Assembly: GCA_018267385.1 (NCBI GenBank)
Contig: JAFDYN010000014.1
Coordinates: 120,950 to 184,949, forward strand
DNA: 64,000 bases
Reading direction: 5' to 3'
Source of the DNA: Bacteroidota bacterium
GTDB taxonomy: Bacteria > Bacteroidota > Bacteroidia > Chitinophagales > LD1
A program made the translations under genes and the position numbers. Below are positions 60,424-64,000 of the stretch, in pieces. Positions within the stretch are counted from its first letter, which is position 1; each line of letters starts with the position of its first letter. The notes under the pieces were generated by a model. That model did not search any database. It saw only the letters and a list, made by a program, of their open reading frames with translations, and had not been told where the DNA came from.

Positions 60424-62333
60424 CTCTAGCATTAGAAAATGATAGGTTAGTAGTGTACGACAAAGCCAACTCAATCGATGCCGTAGGACGTAGCCAATTG
60501 TCGTTTTGGGGCTTCAGGCACGACCCTATAACGAATTCATTCTCGGCACCCTTGGATTCACAACTATTCTTCAAAGTAACCAAATACTTTGAAAAGGAAG
60601 AGTTGCCATTCAGCCTTAGCGCTGTGGCTAAATCATTCTACGACGCTCAAGAAACATCTAGGTCAAACTTTGAAGACCTAAAACGAATCGCTGCATCTTA
60701 CAAAGATGGCAAGTTTGATTTTGACCGCTTCGAGGCGTTCAATAATTTCACAGTTAAAAGCATATTTAGGCCACTAAAAATTCACCAACTCAAGGCTGCT
60801 TACCACTTATATCTTTTAGGAAATGGTGCAAACTTTTCAGTACCCGGTAGTGGCAAGACATCTGTGGTATTGACAGTGTATGAAAAACTACGGCTGGAAG
60901 GAAAAGTGAACACTCTTTTTGTTATCGGACCACCTTCCTCGTTTGGGCCATGGAAGAATGAGTTTGCCGAGACTTTAGGCCGTATTCCAAGGCATATTGT
61001 AGTTGCCGGAGGGGATAAGAAAGTTAGACACAAGCATTATTCTGACGTACCGGAGAATAAGGCTGAATTGTATCTCACCTCGTTTCACTCCCTTATGTCG
61101 GACCAAAAAGAGGTCACCTCATTCTTAAAAATGAGGCACGTGAAAGCTTTTGTAGTTGTTGACGAGGGGCATTACATCAAGCAGATTAAAGGTAATTGGG
61201 CTCAGGCTATCATGAAACAGGCCGAAAAAGCTACTTACAGATGTGTCCTTACAGGAACGCCTATGCCTAAAAGTTACACTGATATCTTTAACCTATTTGA
61301 CTTCCTGTGGCCAAACCAAAATCCCATATCACAGCATGATAAAGCGCTAATAAAGCACAACGAAGAAAAGGGGAATACTCATTCTGTTAAACATATCTTG
61401 GATGCCAGCATAGGACCTCTCTTCTACAGGGTAAGGAAAGTCGATCTCAATTTAAAGGGGCAGAACTTTATCGAGCCTCATGTAATTGAGATGAAAAGGC
61501 ACGAAAGATTCATCTATGACTCCTTGTTTAAGCGTATTTCGGATTTTTCAAAAACAGAATACTTTAAAAATATTGAATTTATTAACTCTGTCGGAAAGGG
61601 AAGAATAATGAGACTTAGGCAATCAGTATCATATCCGCGGTTGCTCAATACAGCAATTGAAAACTATGATGAGAGACTCTTTAAAGACATGGAAGACTTG
61701 CGCTATCGGATCAGGCAATATGACTCTCTTGAAACCCCGGCTAAAATCTCCTTTCTCATAAAGCTTGTCAGGCAGCTCCATAAAAGAAAGTTGAAGGTTG
61801 TGATATGGTCCAATTTCATTGAAACTATTAAGCTTATAGAAAGCAACCTGAAAAAGAACGGTTTCAATTGTAAAAAAATCTATGGGAGTACCCCAGTTGA
61901 AGGAACATCATTAAAGGATGAAGAAACGAGAGAAAAGATCCGGGATGAGTTTGTTGACCCCAAGAGCGGATTGGATATCCTCATAGCCAACCCCGCTGCG
62001 TGTGCTGAGTCTATTTCCCTGCACAAGACATGTCACAATGCAGTTTACTATGACTTGTCCTATAATTGCGCTCAGTACTTACAATCGCTGGACAGAATAC
62101 ACCGTGTTGGGGGGTCGGAATGGATTGAGGCCAATTATCACTTTTTGCAATACAAAAATACCATTGATGCCGATATCAGGAAGAATATCGATGATAAAAC
62201 GCGGAAGATGTTTGATATTATTGAGGAGGATTACGCAATATACTCTCTAAACATGTTTGATTCGGATGGCGATGTCGAGGCATACGAAAGACTTTTTCGC
62301 AAAAAAGCAACTAAACCATCTAAGCGCAAATAG
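60420..62333 (+). CDS. SNF2-type DEAD-like helicase/translocase
   Basis: This 637-residue superfamily 2 ATPase starts with GTG inside the end of the ParB-like gene. A novel N-terminal domain covers about 1-115. Walker A is VPGSGKTS (141-148), Walker B is VVVDEGH (245-251) and motif III is LTGTPMP (277-283). The second RecA domain includes VVIWSNFIETIKLIE, then NPAACAESISLHKTCHNAVYYDL. Motif VI is QSLDRIHRVGG, the SNF2-like QxxDRxHRxG form. It should translocate on or remodel nucleic acid rather than be a simple unwinding helicase. It is the third and last tightly linked cassette gene. Confidence 0.88.
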   Translation: MTLALENDRLVVYDKANSIDAVGRSQLSFWGFRHDPITNSFSAPLDSQLFFKVTKYFEKEELPFSLSAVAKSFYDAQETSRSNFEDLKRIAASYKDGKFDFDRFEAFNNFTVKSIFRPLKIHQLKAAYHLYLLGNGANFSVPGSGKTSVVLTVYEKLRLEGKVNTLFVIGPPSSFGPWKNEFAETLGRIPRHIVVAGGDKKVRHKHYSDVPENKAELYLTSFHSLMSDQKEVTSFLKMRHVKAFVVVDEGHYIKQIKGNWAQAIMKQAEKATYRCVLTGTPMPKSYTDIFNLFDFLWPNQNPISQHDKALIKHNEEKGNTHSVKHILDASIGPLFYRVRKVDLNLKGQNFIEPHVIEMKRHERFIYDSLFKRISDFSKTEYFKNIEFINSVGKGRIMRLRQSVSYPRLLNTAIENYDERLFKDMEDLRYRIRQYDSLETPAKISFLIKLVRQLHKRKLKVVIWSNFIETIKLIESNLKKNGFNCKKIYGSTPVEGTSLKDEETREKIRDEFVDPKSGLDILIANPAACAESISLHKTCHNAVYYDLSYNCAQYLQSLDRIHRVGGSEWIEANYHFLQYKNTIDADIRKNIDDKTRKMFDIIEEDYAIYSLNMFDSDGDVEAYERLFRKKATKPSKRK

Positions 62334-62382
62334 GTTGCGGTGCATATTTCTATTTTAAATGGGCTTAATACTGAAGTGCTGA

Positions 62383-63339
62383 ATGAAACTGGACGACTCC
62401 ATTAAAACGATAAAAAAAACTGCGCATAAGAAGATAAATGCGCCGTTTGGATATTTTGGCTCGAAGAATAAGATTGCGCTACAGCTTTGCACAGAATTAC
62501 CACCGCATAATTGCTGGGTGGAGGTATTCTGCGGATCGGCTGCACTGACGTTAAACAAAGCCCCATCACCAATTGAAGTTATCAATGATATTGACGGGGA
62601 TATTACTAATTTCTTCGAACAGCTAAGAGACAACAGCGATGCATTGCAGAGAGCTGTAGAACTTACCCCCTATGCTGAAGAAGAACTCATCCTCGCTCGA
62701 GTATCCGCACCCAATCTATCCAATTTGGAGCGGGCAAGAAGGTTCCTGGTACAATCCATGATGGCTATTAACGGAGTTTTCGGAAAGGAGAAGGGAGGCT
62801 TTTCTTATTCTGACTCCTATTCGAGGCAAGGGCACGATGCAAGAGTAAACAGATGGAATAATTTGCCGGATAGATTGGTCGTGGTAGCTAAGAGGTTAAA
62901 ATCTGTACGAGTGGAAAAAAAAGATGCCCGGAGAATAGTAAAAAGGTACCTATATAGACCAGCCACTCTATTATACATTGACCCTCCTTATTTTGGAGAT
63001 AGAACTCATGGTTACAGCAATGATGCCAACAATGAGGATTTCCATAAGGAACTCCTTGATCTGGTTTGCAAGGCTAAATGCATGGTGTTTATTAGTGGTT
63101 ATGGCAGCGAATTATATGACAATATTCTTACTGCAAACAGCGGTTGGTCAAAGAGGGAAATTGAAACGACAACCAAAGATACGAAAGGCAATAGCCATTC
63201 ACGTACTGAGGTGGTATGGATGAATAAGCACTTTACTAAAGCCTTAATGGACAAAAAGGTTCCTATCACTTTAACAGACATAGAAAAAAAGAGAGGGAAA
63301 CTGAACCCGGAAAGAGCACCGAAGAAGAAGCAACACTGA
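62383..63339 (+). CDS. D12-class adenine-specific DNA methyltransferase (Dam-like)
   Basis: This 318-residue N6-adenine methyltransferase of the Dam/D12 type has PFGYFGSKNKIA (21-32), motif I VEVFCGSAALTL (46-57) and a complete catalytic DPPY in LYIDPPYFGDRTHGY (197-211). A Lys-rich C-terminal tail follows. The target sequence cannot be read off. The gene starts 49 bases after the helicase and is followed 43 bases later by an HNH endonuclease, which is the arrangement of a type II restriction-modification pair. It may belong to the cassette or be a neighbour. Confidence 0.88.
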   Translation: MKLDDSIKTIKKTAHKKINAPFGYFGSKNKIALQLCTELPPHNCWVEVFCGSAALTLNKAPSPIEVINDIDGDITNFFEQLRDNSDALQRAVELTPYAEEELILARVSAPNLSNLERARRFLVQSMMAINGVFGKEKGGFSYSDSYSRQGHDARVNRWNNLPDRLVVVAKRLKSVRVEKKDARRIVKRYLYRPATLLYIDPPYFGDRTHGYSNDANNEDFHKELLDLVCKAKCMVFISGYGSELYDNILTANSGWSKREIETTTKDTKGNSHSRTEVVWMNKHFTKALMDKKVPITLTDIEKKRGKLNPERAPKKKQH

Positions 63340-63382
63340 TAATTATAGGATTTTTAAGCCAAATTTTGGAATCACAATTTAT

Positions 63383-64000
63383 ATGAATTGGGTTAAGGCG
63401 AATAGGAAAGAGCTTTCTGTGAAAAACTACGTTAGAAAAGCGGATTCTAAGACCAATTATTGGCTTGATTTATCCCAAAGTAAGATACAGGCATATGACA
63501 AATCTACTAATGGAGACTTTAATATTATCTTTTACGGTGATGAGGTGGTTGAAACAGATTTTTACGTTATACCCTATCAAGAAATAAAGCATTTATTAAG
63601 CGAAAGCAACTTTCCTAAAACTGGTAGTAGAAAACGCTGGATCGGAAATATCATTAATCATCAAATTGTTTTCAGTAACTCAGGAATCAGATTGAATGTT
63701 TCTCAATTTCATAGTTTCATTCCTAACTTGTACAAGGCGCAGACTATTCTGGATACTGTGAGCGATACTGATTACGCGATAGAGAATGCAAAACGAGAAA
63801 TATTGATCAGAATCAATCAATCATTATTTAGAAACAAGGTTCTAGCGAACTTCCAAGGACAGTGCTGCCTTACCCAGATAACAGAAAAGTCCTTACTCAT
63901 TGCCAGCCATATTATTCCTTGGTCCGCTCAAATTGAAACCCGTCTGTCACCTCATAATGGCCTGTGTCTTTCCATACTATACGACAGATTGTTTGACAAA
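63383..64000 (+). CDS. HNH endonuclease (partial, runs off the window)
   Basis: The frame is open from ATG at 63383 to the window end: 206 residues so far, truncated by the window rather than by a stop. An N-terminal domain of about 130 residues (FYVIPYQEIKHLLSESNF, then KRWIGNIINHQIVF) precedes an HNH_2-type nuclease core: CCLTQITEKSLLIASHIIPWS, then RLSPHNGLCLSILYDRLFD. The His of ASH and the Asn-Gly-Leu-Cys region are in place. It is probably the restriction partner of the adjacent D12 methyltransferase. Confidence 0.82.
   Translation, partial: MNWVKANRKELSVKNYVRKADSKTNYWLDLSQSKIQAYDKSTNGDFNIIFYGDEVVETDFYVIPYQEIKHLLSESNFPKTGSRKRWIGNIINHQIVFSNSGIRLNVSQFHSFIPNLYKAQTILDTVSDTDYAIENAKREILIRINQSLFRNKVLANFQGQCCLTQITEKSLLIASHIIPWSAQIETRLSPHNGLCLSILYDRLFDK

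Noticed and set aside
55338..64000. Named defence systems DISARM, BREX, Druantia or Zorya
   Set aside because: The signature proteins (DUF1998/DrmB, PglZ, DruA-E, ZorA/B) are not present. Only a methyltransferase and a helicase are shared in a general sense.

Overview
The window looks like a chromosomal piece of a Bacteroidota species, most likely of the Chitinophagaceae/Chitinophagales type. Indicators are a type IX secretion component (PorQ), several proteins with a type IX C-terminal sorting domain, a SusC/SusD pair, many lipoproteins, and -7 elements of the Bacteroidota form TAnnTTTG. This assignment rests on gene content only.

Layout. 1-8.4 kb: a partial membrane sulfatase-like enzyme, a DUF1573 protein, rlmN, rnc, and a leftward Crp/Fnr - DUF2892 - rhodanese - thioredoxin - thioredoxin group, then trmB and an alkyltransferase-like protein. 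8.5-18.2 kb: a large modular T9SS-secreted protein, a metallophosphoesterase, an alkaline-phosphatase-family protein, a kelch-like T9SS cargo, porQ, and an Hsp20. 18.4-25.7 kb: a NatA/NatB-type ABC exporter, a coiled-coil protein, and a surface-polysaccharide group (rfbA, SDR epimerase, polysaccharide deacetylase, GNAT). 25.7-31.2 kb: a leftward SusC-SusD-lipoprotein unit. 31.4-39.4 kb: symporter, LOG protein, M23 peptidase, peroxiredoxin, and a group of heme-motif proteins with YceI and DUF5777 proteins. 39.5-49.2 kb: DinB, DUF5684, DsbD and a free DsbD-alpha domain, a TPR histidine kinase, tsaB, two cysteine-free ArsR-fold regulators, a tandem rhodanese without catalytic cysteines, and glpD. 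49.2-51.3 kb: an AT-richer islet with two secreted unknowns and an XRE regulator. 51.3-55.1 kb: PfkB kinase, RluA-type synthase, and two unknowns.

A tRNA-Asn gene (55.17 kb) marks a sharp change. Everything to its right has a more AT-rich, different codon style and accessory content: two unknown membrane or secreted proteins, a gene relic, then a tightly packed rightward cassette of a nucleosidase/phosphorylase-superfamily enzyme, a ParB/Srx-like protein and a SNF2-type helicase. A D12-class adenine methyltransferase and an HNH endonuclease follow, the latter cut by the window end. I read this as a genomic island, probably a defence island at a tRNA. The nucleosidase - ParB-like - helicase cassette is the best candidate in the window for an undescribed system. 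I know of no named defence system with this gene set, but I could not search.
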